Shown here one piece after another: positions 45,735 through 57,009 of a DNA stretch of 64,000 bases; positions within the stretch are counted from its first letter, which is position 1, and each line of letters begins with the position of its first letter. The translations under genes were made by a program, and so were the position numbers. Origin of the DNA: Batkoa obscura (lineage: Eukaryota; Entomophthoromycota; Entomophthoromycetes; Entomophthorales; Batkoaceae); the NCBI GenBank assembly GCA_030770535.1, contig JASVEC010000019.1, positions 186,001-250,000 of the forward strand. The letters run 5' to 3'. The notes under the pieces were generated by a model that ran no database searches, was not told where the DNA came from, and saw only the letters and a list, made by a program, of their open reading frames with translations.

Positions 45735-48251
45735 TTAGAAGTTTTTTGACTCGTTATCGGAGTCGACAAACTTCTCAGTATCATCGCCTTCAGTATCGTT
45801 ATAATTGAGGTGATTTATTTGTTTATTTTTATTGAAACGTTCATTGTTGCGAACATTCTTTTCGAAATAATATTTAAAAATACCATTTTCTGGCTTTGGT
45901 TCAGTGCAGTTAACGGTAATGTGTCCATATTCACCACAGTTCCAGCATCCAGTAAATACTCGAGATTTACGATGGTTGGAGTAGTGTTGTTGAGTGATGG
46001 TAAAACAATGAAGGTATTCGTTGTTGTCCATCCCTTTATCTATGTGATTAACATATAATTTCTTGGGTCTAACTTCACTTTTTGGACTTCCAAGGTATAA
46101 TTCTAAAATCTCTATCATCTGTGTAACGTTGGTGATGTTATGGTGAGGATCTAGAAAAAGGCATGCGATATGACTTGGAAGGTTTCGCTGGAAGGCCAGG
46201 CGGAGGTCTGTAACGCTTAACTTTCCACAGGAAATTAAGGCATTAGCACGATTTCTTACGTTTGTAATGAAACTCTCAAGTTTATTTTCGTCGTCTAAAC
46301 GTAAAGATAAGAGGGCTGCCTTTTTTGCTTCCATTTTTACATCGGAATCATAATGGTCTATAAACGCCTTTTTGAAGGAATCCCAATTACTGCGTAAGTC
46401 GTCAGGTAAAGTCATGCACCAAGAAAATTCATTTGTTTGTAGTTGACCTAAAAGGCATTGAGGACGACATTCATAGGTCCAGTTGTTAGCATCGAGATGA
46501 ACTTCTAGAGCTTTAATGAAGGTAGTAGCAGTAATTTCACTTGGATTGAATAAAAGACTAAAATTAAACTTTGTGTTAACAGGTTGGGAGCTTCTTGGGT
46601 AGTTGTGGCGGTGTGTTGAGAAGCTATGTGATTTTGGATCGTTACCAGAAGGTCCAGGATGACTAAAATAAGCGTCATGGGTATTGTGTGATATACCATG
46701 ATCATGTTGAACAGTAATCGGATCGGCTTGTACGTAGTGAGGTGAAGATTTCTCATAGGGTATATGTTGAGCGATTTGAGGGGCAATATGTGATGACTTA
46801 TTTTTGTTAAAAGGATTGGCTAGGTTGACTTCAGCATAAGATTGTACACGAGGTCGTATTGGATCAGCGTTAGATCCTGTAGCAGGATTTCTTGAGTAAA
46901 TACCATCAGTAGGTACAGCAGTCATTCTAGGATTTGATTGGGGTAGGTATGTGGAAACTTGGGGAGAGTTCTCTTCTTTCTTTGTTTGATCATCCGGTTG
47001 TACCAAGTGAACAGAACCATGATACTTATGGTTTATTTGATATTCAGTACCAAAGATAGATTCTGTGGCACTATCACCCAGATCATACATATTGTATCTT
47101 GGAACGTCTCTGTAACTCGAGAGTCTGGAGGGAGGTGCTGAAACAGCAATACGCTCCTTTCTACAATTGCAAGAAGATGCCTTGATTTGGTTAGTATTTG
47201 AAGCTACCTTAGTCTGAAGAAGAATGAGCTCTTCTCTGGTACTCTGTATGTTACGCGAGATTTCCTCCCAGTCAACTACTGTTTGTTCTTTGTCCAGTCT
47301 AATTTGTTCCTTCAAATTATTATTGGAGGTGATAAGCTGGCTAATGGTAGTCACTTGTTGAGCCATTTGTTCATTACAAACAGCTAAATCTTGTTCTAAA
47401 GCCAAGATTCTAGCATCTTTGGTTGAAGTAGATGGAGGGGATTGTTCAATACAGGATAAGCGGTGATTATACTCTTTGAATTTATTCATTAGCGATCTGT
47501 GGAGTTCTGCGAAAGTGGCTTTTGTTTTTCCGTCAATATCTGAGATTCTTTCAGTAGTATGGTCATTGATCTCAGTGAGGGAAAGGTTGATCTCATCGGA
47601 GATTTTAACAAGTTCAGAATGTAGAGCAGTATCGAGCTGACGTAATTCAGCTTTGAGATCTCCTACTTCTCTTACTAACTCTCTGTGGGCTTCATAGGTA
47701 ACGGTGTTATTGAGTCTTTGATTGAGCTCATTTAACTTACTAACATGGAGTTCATTTGAAGGGGCGATGACACCACTCTTTTGGTTACTGATCATGGAAA
47801 GGTTGTTAACCGTAGCTAAAAGTGAGCTTAAAGAGGTAGACAATTCATTGTTATGAATTGAAAGACGGTCGAGTTCACCAACCATCTGGATGAGTTTGTT
47901 GTGCAGGAACTCTACTAGATATTGTTGAACGTGGGAAAGGGTAGGTACCGTTTGGTACTGGGCACGAAAATTGATTTGAGTACTGGAGCCACTATTTTGG
48001 TATTGTCTCCAAGCGGAGAGGTCACCATCAAGGACGTGCATAGGGACAGCTCCGTAGGTAACGACTGAGTTTACAACGTGAGGAGGTAGTGCAGCTTGAT
48101 TTAAAGCAGCAGTTTCTATTTCTGGGGTCAGAACACTAGCTTCCTCTTCATCACTACTACCCATGTCGTATTCAGTGATGATCAACTGTTGACGGTTATC
48201 AAGAAGGTATTTTGAGTCCGCAAAATAAGGTACAAGACCATTGTCGACCAT
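45735..48251 (-). CDS. gag: Gag region of the Gypsy element
   Basis: About 838 codons. The N-terminal half is rich in predicted coiled coil (about residues 100-370), then a low-complexity segment. A retrotransposon gag/capsid-like region follows around residues 560-720. A CCHC zinc knuckle (CWNCGEYGHITVNC) sits near the C-terminus. It is long for a fungal Gypsy gag, mainly because of the coiled-coil half. It lies directly upstream of pol on the coding strand. Confidence 0.9.
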   Translation of the reverse strand: MVDNGLVPYFADSKYLLDNRQQLIITEYDMGSSDEEEASVLTPEIETAALNQAALPPHVVNSVVTYGAVPMHVLDGDLSAWRQYQNSGSSTQINFRAQYQTVPTLSHVQQYLVEFLHNKLIQMVGELDRLSIHNNELSTSLSSLLATVNNLSMISNQKSGVIAPSNELHVSKLNELNQRLNNTVTYEAHRELVREVGDLKAELRQLDTALHSELVKISDEINLSLTEINDHTTERISDIDGKTKATFAELHRSLMNKFKEYNHRLSCIEQSPPSTSTKDARILALEQDLAVCNEQMAQQVTTISQLITSNNNLKEQIRLDKEQTVVDWEEISRNIQSTREELILLQTKVASNTNQIKASSCNCRKERIAVSAPPSRLSSYRDVPRYNMYDLGDSATESIFGTEYQINHKYHGSVHLVQPDDQTKKEENSPQVSTYLPQSNPRMTAVPTDGIYSRNPATGSNADPIRPRVQSYAEVNLANPFNKNKSSHIAPQIAQHIPYEKSSPHYVQADPITVQHDHGISHNTHDAYFSHPGPSGNDPKSHSFSTHRHNYPRSSQPVNTKFNFSLLFNPSEITATTFIKALEVHLDANNWTYECRPQCLLGQLQTNEFSWCMTLPDDLRSNWDSFKKAFIDHYDSDVKMEAKKAALLSLRLDDENKLESFITNVRNRANALISCGKLSVTDLRLAFQRNLPSHIACLFLDPHHNITNVTQMIEILELYLGSPKSEVRPKKLYVNHIDKGMDNNEYLHCFTITQQHYSNHRKSRVFTGCWNCGEYGHITVNCTEPKPENGIFKYYFEKNVRNNERFNKNKQINHLNYNDTEGDDTEKFVDSDNESKNF

Positions 48252-48380
48252 AGTTGAGAATTAAGGAGGTTAAGGGGGTTTTTCTTTGTTTGGGGTGGTT
48301 ACGCGGTAAGGACCGTAAAGGAAAGATTATAAAGGCTATCTAAAATAGTTATAAGAGCTTTCCCAGTTATGAGCGCCAAA

Positions 48381-48780
48381 TGTGAAATCTGGTACTCAGG
48401 GTTTGGAGTCAAGAACAGCTATTGCTGGGTTGACTACACTATAAGTCGAAAGGTCTTAGTTTATGTGACTAAGATAGACTTGGGTTATGAGGAATAGCAC
48501 GTAATAGGTTACAAGCTATATAAGACAAATAGAATAGACAATACTAATGTAAAATCTATGTAAAATACTATTAAGAAAACTTAGTGGCTTTATTAAATGT
48601 TCGAGATATCAGGGATTAATTCAGTTAAAAAGCCTCGAACTATTATATTCTGTAAACTCTTTTATACTCTGAAAAGTATAAGTATCAAAATGAGAAGATA
48701 ATATTCTTTTGGGTGGAACTAGAAATTCTCATAACAAATCAAAATAATTAACCATGGGACTGACAAAGCGATATTTCACA
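48381..48780 (-). repeat. 5' LTR of the Gypsy element
   Basis: 400 bp, apparently identical to the LTR at 41228-41627. The candidate primer-binding site lies immediately inside it. Confidence 0.95.
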
Positions 48781-48892
48781 ATATAGCTAAAATAAACTTC
48801 AATTCATAAATAAAAACTATAATAAAAAATAAGTTATATAAAACAATAAAAACAAGTATGAAAATAATCAAAAAATAAACAAATCAAGTAGC

Positions 48893-48999
48893 ATATGGGG
48901 ATGTATTTTTGTATTTAAGAATTTTGCTAACAAAATTTCCGCTTAAATAGCGCTTAAAAAATGGAAAAAATAATGAAGTTAAAAAAGACACTCCCATAT
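48893..48999 (-). mobile_element. MITE-A copy 15
   Basis: Full-length copy close to consensus, with ends ATATGGGGATG and CACTCCCATAT. Confidence 0.8.
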
Positions 49000-49042
49000 A
49001 AAAGCTTAATATAAAAACAAAATGCAATAGTATTTAAATGAC

Positions 49043-49101
49043 TGTAAAATATTGCTTTACTAGCTTTATAATTGATTATAATATAATACATCATTTAAAT
49101 T
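49043..49101 (+). repeat. LTR fragment, Gypsy-type family
   Basis: Begins TGTAAAATATTGCTTTACTAG and parallels the start of the solo LTR at 1446 for about 55 bases before fading. Confidence 0.5.
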
Positions 49102-49192
49102 GTTTATAAAATTAATTGCAGTTTTATAATTAGTTTAATTATAACTTGTATGATAAATTTAGTTTTAGCTGATTTTGCTACTAAAAATTGTC

Positions 49193-49296
49193 ATATGGGG
49201 ATGTACCTTTAGGTTTAAGAATTTTACTAACACTTTTTCCGCTTAAAGAGCACTTAAAGATAAAAAAAGTGATGATCTCAAAAAAAACGTCTCCGT
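49193..49296 (-). mobile_element. MITE-A copy 16
   Basis: Ends ATATGGGGATG and CGTCTCCG; the right end is altered. Confidence 0.68.
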
Positions 49297-49544
49297 TTTA
49301 AAGTTAAAATATCAACATTTTGTAATTAGTTAATAGCTTTATAAAATAATAATTATTTTAATAAGTGAAAAGTGTGTTAATAAAACCAATTTTTTTTGCT
49401 TATTAATTTATTAAATTTACCAATGTTTTTATTTAAATTAGTGGAAATCTTAGATCCTGATAATATTAGTACTGCTTCAAACTAAACGCAATTAAACTTT
49501 TTAATTTGCTATCATCTTCATTCAAAGCTTAAAATAATACTAGA

Positions 49545-49649
49545 ATATGAGAATGTTTTTTTGATTTCATCACTTTTTCCATTTTTTAAGCGTTATTTGA
49601 GCGAAAAGATTGTTAGTTAAATTCTTAAACACAAAAATACATCCACATT
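49545..49649 (+). mobile_element. MITE-A copy 17
   Basis: Ends ATATGAGAATG and CATCCACATT; core AAGCGTTATTTGAGCG. Confidence 0.7.
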
Positions 49650-50542
49650 GTCCTTATAATTAGAGTATTAAAACGAAAAAATGACAAATAAAAGGATAGT
49701 TGTGTTTAATTTGAGTTATAGTAATTTTTACTAAGTATGCTGATTTTGTTGCACATGTAACTAATTTTTCTAAATATATCTTTTATTCCGTTTTATATAG
49801 TTTGACTAAATTACTCAGCTCAAAAAAAAATTATAATAAAAGTACACAGTATTTTTAAAAGAATATTGATTTATAAAGCTTTAAAATCAAATCTAATTTA
49901 CCTAAAAAAGGTGAAAGGCTAGTTAATAGCCTTCGCACTTTGGATTGTGAAATATTTCATTTCTAAAAGTAATAAGCATTTAAAATTCATTTTATGCTAA
50001 TTTTTAAGTACTTAAAATAGCGTAAAGATAATTATAAGCCCTGAAATAGTAAAAAAATTAAAATCAATTTATTTCATTATAATTATAGTGTAGAACAGCT
50101 TGCAATTATATGTTTTACGTTATTTTTGACTTATAGTCCATCCTTTCTAATATGAACTTGATAGCCATAGCTGTTTATATTATTAAGTTTATTAAATAAG
50201 GTCAACTACAAATTATAAAATATAAAATACATCTGATTCAAAGCTGTTTTAAGTATAAATTTTATTTAAAAAATAAAGACTATTAAAACTAAGCTTAATT
50301 ACTGTTTTATACTTTATTTGTATTATCGTTATAAATGGCATACATAAAATCCGTTTAAATAAAACACTAAATTCATTCTGCGTTTTATACAAGGATTCAA
50401 TTGTTATTAATAAATTATTAGAAGTTATATTTTAGTAAATATTATTTTATTTATATATTGAATAAATGTCTATCCCTTTATTACAATTGGTTTAAAAATG
50501 AAATCATTCTTAATTTCGTCATTTAACATGAGAATTAGACCC
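49650..50542. other. AT-rich spacer upstream of the lysozyme gene
   Basis: No gene or named repeat is supported. Confidence 0.4.
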
Positions 50543-50550
50543 TATAAATA
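50543..50550 (+). promoter_or_regulatory. TATA box of the lysozyme gene
   Basis: TATAAATA lies 45-52 bases before the preferred ATG. The first in-frame ATG (50550) overlaps this box, which argues that it is not the start codon. Confidence 0.6.
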
Positions 50551-50594
50551 TGACACTTTTATTATTTTATCATTTATTAAATTTAATTGAAATC

Positions 50595-51254
50595 ATGAAA
50601 TTGTTTATTGTTACTATATTTGCTGGTATAGCATTAGCTGCTGGTCCAAAAGGAATAGATGTAAGTGGCTGGCAACCTAATGTTAATTGGAATACTGTTA
50701 AAGCAAACGGGGTTGAATTTGTTTACATTAAAGCAACCGAAAGTACCAATTACAAGAGTCCACAATTTAATTCTCAATATACTGGTGCAACAAATGTAGG
50801 TTTAATTCGTGGTGCTTATCATTTTGCCCGTCCTGGGTCCTCTTCTGGTGCTGCCCAAGCTAATTATTTTGTAGCCAATGGCGGAGGATGGAGTGGTGAT
50901 GGTAGAACTCTACCTGGTGCTCTTGACCTTGAAGCTGGTTGTAGTGGTTTATCTCAAGCAGCTATGGTTAATTGGATTCGAGATTTTAGTAACACTTACC
51001 ATGCTAAAACTAGTAGATATCCAGTAATTTATACTACTACAAGTTGGTGGCAACAATGTACTGGTAATAATGCTAGTTTTGGGAATACTAATCCCTTATG
51101 GATTGCTCGTTGGGCAAGCTCTCCTGGAGCTTTACCAGCTGGTTGGTCCTTTCATACTTTTTGGCAATATGCTGATAGTGGTCCAAACCCTGGTGATCAA
51201 GATTATTTTAATGGTAGCTCTGCTAATCTTAAGAAATTTGCTAGCGTATAATAA
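50595..51254 (+). CDS. Secreted GH25 lysozyme (Chalaropsis type)
   Basis: I choose the ATG at 50595, not the upstream in-frame one inside the TATA box. This gives 219 codons or so and a clean signal peptide (MKLFIVTIFAGIALA, cut near residue 16). The mature protein is one GH25 domain: GIDVSGWQ (Asp22), YIKATES, RGAYHFARP (His76), ALDLEAG (Asp111 and Glu113, the catalytic acid pair of this family), YTTTSWW, PLWIARW and FWQYADSG. GH25 enzymes cleave the beta-1,4 bond between N-acetylmuramic acid and N-acetylglucosamine in bacterial peptidoglycan, so a secreted antibacterial or feeding role is likely. No cell-wall-binding domain is attached. GH25 is mainly bacterial and occurs patchily in fungi, so an old horizontal origin is plausible. 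The gene is intronless. Confidence 0.92.
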
Positions 51255-52075
51255 ACTATATTAATAATATTTCTATTTCTTAAAATTGATTATAAAATTT
51301 ATGATAAATTATTATAAACAGCAAAAATCTTTGTTATTGTAAAATAACAAGAATACTATATTTTTAAAAAAATAGGAAGAATTATACTAATAGTCGACTA
51401 TTATTCATTTTTATACTGATGAAAAAATGGTTTGGATGTTTTAATACAGTGTCAATATAAATTGTCCCAAAAATTAAAGTACTCAATTTTGGACATTTGT
51501 TGCGAAATAAACATTATATCCCTAAACGAAGCCCATCAGTATCATTTCGATCATCATTTCTTTGCTAGCGACTTTTGAGATTCAGTTTAGCTGAATTTTA
51601 CCGCCTCTTTCCCATTTTAAAAAACTTTATAACATCCTTCACCTTAAGAAATCACAGCAACGTGATCATCCTGAAAAACTAATCAACATTCTTTTCCCGT
51701 CTTTTGACAATAACTTCGGCTTGTTGGCTCTTGGTCTATTCAATCGAGACTTGTTATTTTAATTTGTGCCAATACAAGCCTTGAATTTTTTAAAATATTA
51801 TAACCATTTGTCTAATAAATTTTATACTGTTTGAAGTTAGTTTAAACTCAGTATACAATTTCTACTTGGTTTTGATTTATAAAAATTGTCAAACACACAC
51901 ATTGTTAAAAGAGTGGTTTATTAAATTTTTAAAGCATACGGGGGTACCTTTTGGATGTTATTTAGTCATCTATTTTTTAAAGTTTATGCTATGTAAAAAA
52001 GGTTCCTATGCAAAGTTTGCAAAGCTAAACGAACAATTTATAAAATCATAAAACAAATTATTATGATTATGTATA
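51255..52075. other. Spacer with less AT-rich patches
   Basis: Around 51480-51760 composition is slightly less AT-rich, but no frame or homology is recognised. A 61-codon frame at 51866 is unsupported. Confidence 0.35.
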
Positions 52076-52179
52076 TATTGGGGACGTATTTTTGTGTTTA
52101 AATTTTACTAACAAATTTTCCGCTTAAATAACGCTTAAAAAATGGAAAAAATAATGAAGTCAAAAAAATACTCCCATAT
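52076..52179 (-). mobile_element. MITE-A copy 18
   Basis: Ends ATATTGGGGACG and CTCCCATAT; the core CCGCTTAAATAACGCTT is nearly intact. Confidence 0.74.
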
Positions 52180-52460
52180 TTAAAAATCAGTTAAAAGCAA
52201 AATAAAAATTTCTCAGCTGGATTTTTGTATTAACTAAAAAGTAGAAAGCTATAATAAAATTATTCATTAAATAAATATATTTTAAAAAGCTCAATGAGTT
52301 TACATTTTAATGTTATTATCATCAATAATAGAAATCATTTTAAAATATTATTAGTTTTCAAACTAAACTATGTTGGGCTTAAATTAAAATTAATTTTATT
52401 AAAATTTTAAATTTTACATCACTAGTAATAAATAGTTTAAATAGAAGAAAGACAAAGTGA

Positions 52461-53240
52461 TTAGTTTTTCGATGAAAAGGAAAAAAGAGAAGAGGAGCTA
52501 CTTTTAATTGTATCTTCAATTAATTTATCTTGAGTAAAAACATATTCTTCAGGAAGTTCTTCATCAATATCTTCTGGATCACCGCCAACTGAAGCATAGA
52601 TTTCTTTCATACTTGGATACATTGCAAATTTTTTAGGTCGAAAGTCATAAACTATTTCTCCATTTGTATTAATAACGAATGTTCCACCAAGTTGACGAAG
52701 ATCTCCTTTGAAGTTGATTACCATACCATTCAAATTCAAATTCAACATCAATTTCATAATATATTTATTTACCATACATGACATATGATACATTCTTGTA
52801 ACCTTCGTTAGTCCAGCAGCTTTATACACATTCCTCTCTGGATCAATATAAATATCCCATCTCCAATAACCACAAGATAAAAATGATTTCAAATCTACAT
52901 CTTCAAATACAACAGCAGCTAATCCAATACCTTGTCTTTCAAAAAATGGTTGTAAATCAGACATTAATTTAGCTTCATGCATACAAAGCGTACAACCTAA
53001 TCTAGCTAATACTTTCAAAATCACAGGTCTCTTTTGCCATATATCGCTCAATAGTACCTCATTACCATCGATTGTTTTCACCTTTATACCCTTAAATATA
53101 CTTGCATCTATCTTAATTTTTTCTCGATATTTTCTTATTAACTCTTCCAAAGACTCACTTGATTGTCTTTTTTCTAACTCACCACCGAAAGTTTCAGAAG
53201 GTTTTGAATCACCTAGGAAGCAAGTGCAAAAAGGGAACAT
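52461..53240 (-). CDS. PRXL2-like thioredoxin-fold protein, copy C
   Basis: 259 residues, intronless. The N-terminus MFPFCTCFLGD is short with two cysteines, and is followed by a charged helix (SLEELIRKYREK). The thioredoxin-like domain carries Cys83-x-x-Cys86 in LARLGCTLCMHEA, then FEDVDLKSFLSCGYWRWDIYIDPERN, LRQLGGTFVINTNG and YDFRPKKFAMYPS. It belongs to a C/D/E subgroup distinct from A/B, which have a third cysteine in the motif and a different N-terminus. The C-terminal two-thirds is nearly identical, even at silent sites, to copy D at 57251. It ends in a Ser/Phe-rich tail. A TATA box (GTATATAAG) is at 53286-53294. Confidence 0.83.
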   Translation of the reverse strand: MFPFCTCFLGDSKPSETFGGELEKRQSSESLEELIRKYREKIKIDASIFKGIKVKTIDGNEVLLSDIWQKRPVILKVLARLGCTLCMHEAKLMSDLQPFFERQGIGLAAVVFEDVDLKSFLSCGYWRWDIYIDPERNVYKAAGLTKVTRMYHMSCMVNKYIMKLMLNLNLNGMVINFKGDLRQLGGTFVINTNGEIVYDFRPKKFAMYPSMKEIYASVGGDPEDIDEELPEEYVFTQDKLIEDTIKSSSSSLFSFSSKN

Positions 53241-53285
53241 TTATTTTTTATTCAAATAATAAAAATTATAGTCTCATCCTATCTC

Positions 53286-53294
53286 CTTATATAC
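53286..53294 (-). promoter_or_regulatory. TATA box of PRXL2-like copy C
   Basis: GTATATAAG on the minus strand, 46-54 bases before the ATG at 53240. Confidence 0.5.
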
Positions 53295-54961
53295 ATTTGA
53301 TGAATAATTAGCATAATTGAAATAGATTAACATCTTTAAAATCAAATTACCATTAATGGTTTTAGTTTCATTACTCATAATTCAGTTACTTTTATTCATT
53401 TGCTCCTTTAACTTACCATTCTTTATGCATTAACTTTATTCAGGCATTTAATCTATGCATTTGAACAGTACAAAAATTTTATTACATGAAATTAAGCTAA
53501 AATAAGAGACAATAAGTATGATGCCATTACCTTTTTCTTTATATGTCGGACTTGATTTTAATTTTAATTTTGATTTTGATTATATAATCATTATGTTTAT
53601 TTGTTTGTTTTGATCTTTTTTACCACCAAAAATTGATTATTATCATTTTAAATAGTGCATCCTTTATTCCAAAAGTAAGAAAATTTTTAAAAATAACATC
53701 AGATTATGCAGCTAAAAATATAGCATAACAAATTTTAGATTCCTCAATTGATGCACAATAAACAGTTCCATAAAAAATGAATCAACCCAACAAATAATAA
53801 GTTCAGTTGAATTAGAACATTATAACACTCATTCGTAAAATAGAACTGTTACAGTCCTTTCACGACTTTATCAACTACTCATTTAAGAAAATCTACCTTG
53901 TATTTGATTAAAATATAGTAACCAGGCTTTAGAAAACCCGTTATACAACTAACTTGTTATAAAAATCACTGCTAAAACAATCACAAAAGGACTGCAACAG
54001 TTTTAAATTCTTTTTCTACTAAAATTCAATTGGATTTTATTTAATTTGGTTTTTAGTTAAAGATCAGCTCTCATTTTAACATGGTCTATAAGGGGATGAA
54101 TGACTAAAAAGTTCAAAAAGATTCCGCTAAACGTCAATTTAATCTTTTGGATTTCAAACGTTGAAACCTAAAACATGACCATTTTATAATATTTTACCTC
54201 ATTTAAAATGATAGTTAATTTTATGAGTTAAATATTGAAAATGAATATAAATATTAGTAAAATTAAAAATAGATTAATAATATAACTCAATAAACATGCT
54301 GAAGAACAGATTTACTATCACAAATTCAATGGTTACAAATCTGTCCCTCTGCAATTTGATTGATTATTAGATTTTAAATTATAAATGTAAAATTGAAGGT
54401 ATATATTCTAACTCAAACATAAGGCGTCAATGCTCTTGATGAATACTATTAAACTGGACTAAGTTTTAGCTTAATATTTAATACAAAGAGCAACTCTAGC
54501 TTTGTGTTATAATTTCGGTTTTAATTTATAAACACAATTGAGTTCATTAGCTTTTAGATTTTAAAGTTTAAAAATTGTTTATTTTTTGTATCTAGATTTT
54601 TTAAGTGTTAAATAAACAAGCCTATACTTTTTAGATCGTTTAAGGGATGAAATTTTAAATTGTTTTTTTTCAAATTTATTAAATATTAAGTTTTGAATTA
54701 TTTACATTAATAAAAACAGTATTTGGTCATATTATTAATATAGTACTGATAAGTCATTTTATAAGTATTTAGATTTTTAATATACTTAATAATTTTTAAC
54801 TTATCTGTTATAAAAAATTAGCTACTATTTTTAAATGTTTATTAAACTTGTATTTAAAAATAATGTTATTAATATCAAAGAAATACATATATAAGTTTAA
54901 AAAAATTAAATTTATGATATAAAAAGAGACACTTAGTTCGTTTTGTTATAATCCAAAAACC
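53295..54961. other. AT-rich spacer with an imperfect inverted repeat
   Basis: Arms near 53837-53890 (GAACTGTTACAGTCCTTTC) and 53945-54012 (read on minus AAACTGTTGCAGTCCTTT) face each other. It could be another small MITE-like element. No gene is seen. Confidence 0.35.
53837..54012. repeat. Imperfect inverted repeat, possible MITE
   Basis: The two arms of about 40-50 bases match imperfectly around a centre near 53925. No second copy was noticed in the window, so its identity as an element is uncertain. Confidence 0.4.
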
Positions 54962-55064
54962 ATTTGAGGATGTTTTTTTGATTTCATTATTTTTCCATTT
55001 TTTAAGCACTATTTGAGTGAAAAGATTGTTAGTAAAAATCTTAGACACAAAAAAACATCCCCAT
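54962..55064 (+). mobile_element. MITE-A copy 19
   Basis: Ends TTTGAGGATG and CATCCCCATTT, with ATTT on both sides of the core. Confidence 0.72.
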
Positions 55065-55164
55065 TTATTAGTATATATAATAAGATATTTTAGTTAAAGA
55101 AACTTATAATAAAAATAAGTGTACATAATTATTTGTATAAAGATGATTTTTTCAAAGATGAAAC

Positions 55165-55271
55165 ATATGAGGATGTATTTTTTTGTCTAAGAATTTTACC
55201 AACAATCTTTCCACTCAAATAGCACTTGAAAGATAGAAAAAGTAATGAAACCAAAAAAAACACCCTCATAT
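55165..55271 (-). mobile_element. MITE-A copy 20
   Basis: Full length, with ends ATATGAGGATG and CACCCTCATAT. The next copy starts about 10 bases later in the same orientation. Confidence 0.76.
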
Positions 55272-55281
55272 TTGAAATTAC

Positions 55282-55384
55282 AAGGAATGTATTTTTGTAT
55301 TTAATAATTTTACTAGCAATTTTTCTGCTCAAATAGTGCTTAAAAGATCGAAAAAGTAACGAAGCCAAAAAAACATCCCTATAT
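55282..55384 (-). mobile_element. MITE-A copy 21
   Basis: Ends CAAGGAATG and CATCCCTATAT. The 79-codon minus-strand frame spanning copies 20 and 21 simply reads the two repeats. Confidence 0.7.
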
Positions 55385-55669
55385 AATATTTTACTTTACC
55401 GTTTACAAAGTATTTATAATAGTATCAATTAAAGCTTTTTGGGATTCCTACATGAAATTCGTAATTTGATATTTAGAGTAAGATTTTTTAATAGTCTAAG
55501 TAATATAAATACATTTTATTTTATAATTTTTTAGCGTTTTTTACTTATTGTTATTTAAAACCGTATTAAAATGCTCACGTAATAATATGATATATTGATT
55601 AGTTGAAGAGTTAGGTTAAAAAGTTAACTGAAGTTCCCAAACTTACTCAAATATTAAGAATCAAAACTT

Positions 55670-55768
55670 CGAAGTGTTTTTTTGACTTTATTACTTTTTC
55701 CATTTTTTAAGCGCTATTTAAGTGGAAAATTTGTTAGTAAAATTCTTAAACATAATACATCCGCATAT
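55670..55768 (+). mobile_element. MITE-A copy 22
   Basis: The left end is eroded (CGAAGTG) and the right end is CATCCGCATAT. The core AAGCGCTATTTAAGTGG is clear. Confidence 0.7.
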
Positions 55769-57009
55769 ATTAGATGGTTGGATTAAACGGAGAGGGGACC
55801 AATGTAAAGCAAAGTACTTTGAATTGAAGCCAAGGTAAGCAATTTAATTTGACTACACTAGTTTTGAAAGTTGTTTATTTAGTAAATGAAATTTGGATTT
55901 TAATTGTTTCAGGTTTAGCAATAACAGCGGTAATAAAGTAAACTTGGGATACTTGCTTAATTTTTCCGTATATGGGTAAGCACTAATATACAAACTTATT
56001 TTTACTTTACTTATTGTTCTTGATTATAAATTTAGAATATTAGTAATGTCATATCGTTTTTTGTCCAATATATGAGGACTCCATCTTAATTCCAGATTCA
56101 AACTTACCATTATTATCTATTGAACAAGTAATGTATAAATATTAACTCATTTTGACATGTTCAATTTATATCATAATACATCAAATAAGTTAATAAATAT
56201 GCCTATTATATCAACAGTTATTTTAAAATAAAAATACGTCTAGTTTTAAATTATTCATAATTACTTTTGATCAAAGTACATAAGGCTAATATTACACGTA
56301 TGGTGTCCAACTATACTAATTAATTTTGGTAACGTAAATTTCCTTTTTTAAAATCAAAGTTATAACTTTAAGCCAATGATATTTGGCCTCAAATTAAATT
56401 TAAATTGAGTAAGCTTAACTTATTTTCAAAATATTCATATTTAGCACTTTTCTCTAATTCCTTTAATTAGCTAATTTAAAAGTTGTTCCCTCTTTTAACA
56501 GCGATTAATTATTGTTCTTTGCTTTCGATTTACTACGTTTATCTTTTTAAATAGAATGAAACCTTGATTTTTTTATAAGATTGGATCAATACTACTACAA
56601 TATGAATCAAGTTAATGAAGATATTATCATATCACATATATAAAACCATGCATTAAATGTAGGCAGATTACGAATTTAAAAGTCAATATTATTAACGAGT
56701 TATTATTCTTTCTTAAAATATAAAAATATAAGATTTGTTTTTTTCAAAGGTAATCAATCTGGTTATAAGGTCATTTGTTCATTAATTACAGTTCTACATT
56801 ATTTAATAGAATAGGCAACAATGCAAGAATCCACTATTTTTCAAAGTTGACTTGGATTGGTTTATTTTTTTATAGTATGGGTGATAACTAATATATTGAG
56901 ATAGCAGTTAATTTAAATATAATTTTACTTAAAACAATATAATAGTAAAATATAGTAGTAAAACAAATATAGGATGTTAAAGAATTTGATTTTCTTAATA
57001 ATAAACTAA
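55769..57009. other. AT-rich spacer
   Basis: No gene is supported. The duplicated block that carries copy D begins near 57010. Confidence 0.4.

Larger units (their letters stand above)
41228..48780 (-). mobile_element. Ty3/Gypsy-type LTR retrotransposon, looks whole
   Basis: The 7553-bp element is bounded by two 400-bp LTRs that appear identical over their whole length, and by ATAT on both sides as a likely 4-bp target duplication. The LTRs have the terminal inverted repeat TGTGAAAT/ATTTCACA. Just inside the 5' LTR is a primer-binding-like TTTGGCGCTCATAACTGG, and just inside the 3' LTR a purine tract AGGGAGGGAAA (41628-41638, read on minus). Gag and pol coding regions follow in the usual order protease, reverse transcriptase, RNase H, integrase. 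Identical LTRs imply a very recent insertion. No obvious breaks are seen. Confidence 0.95.

Noticed and set aside
55129-55368. 79-codon minus-strand frame with an internal repeat
   Set aside because: The apparent protein repeat comes from two tandem MITE-A copies.
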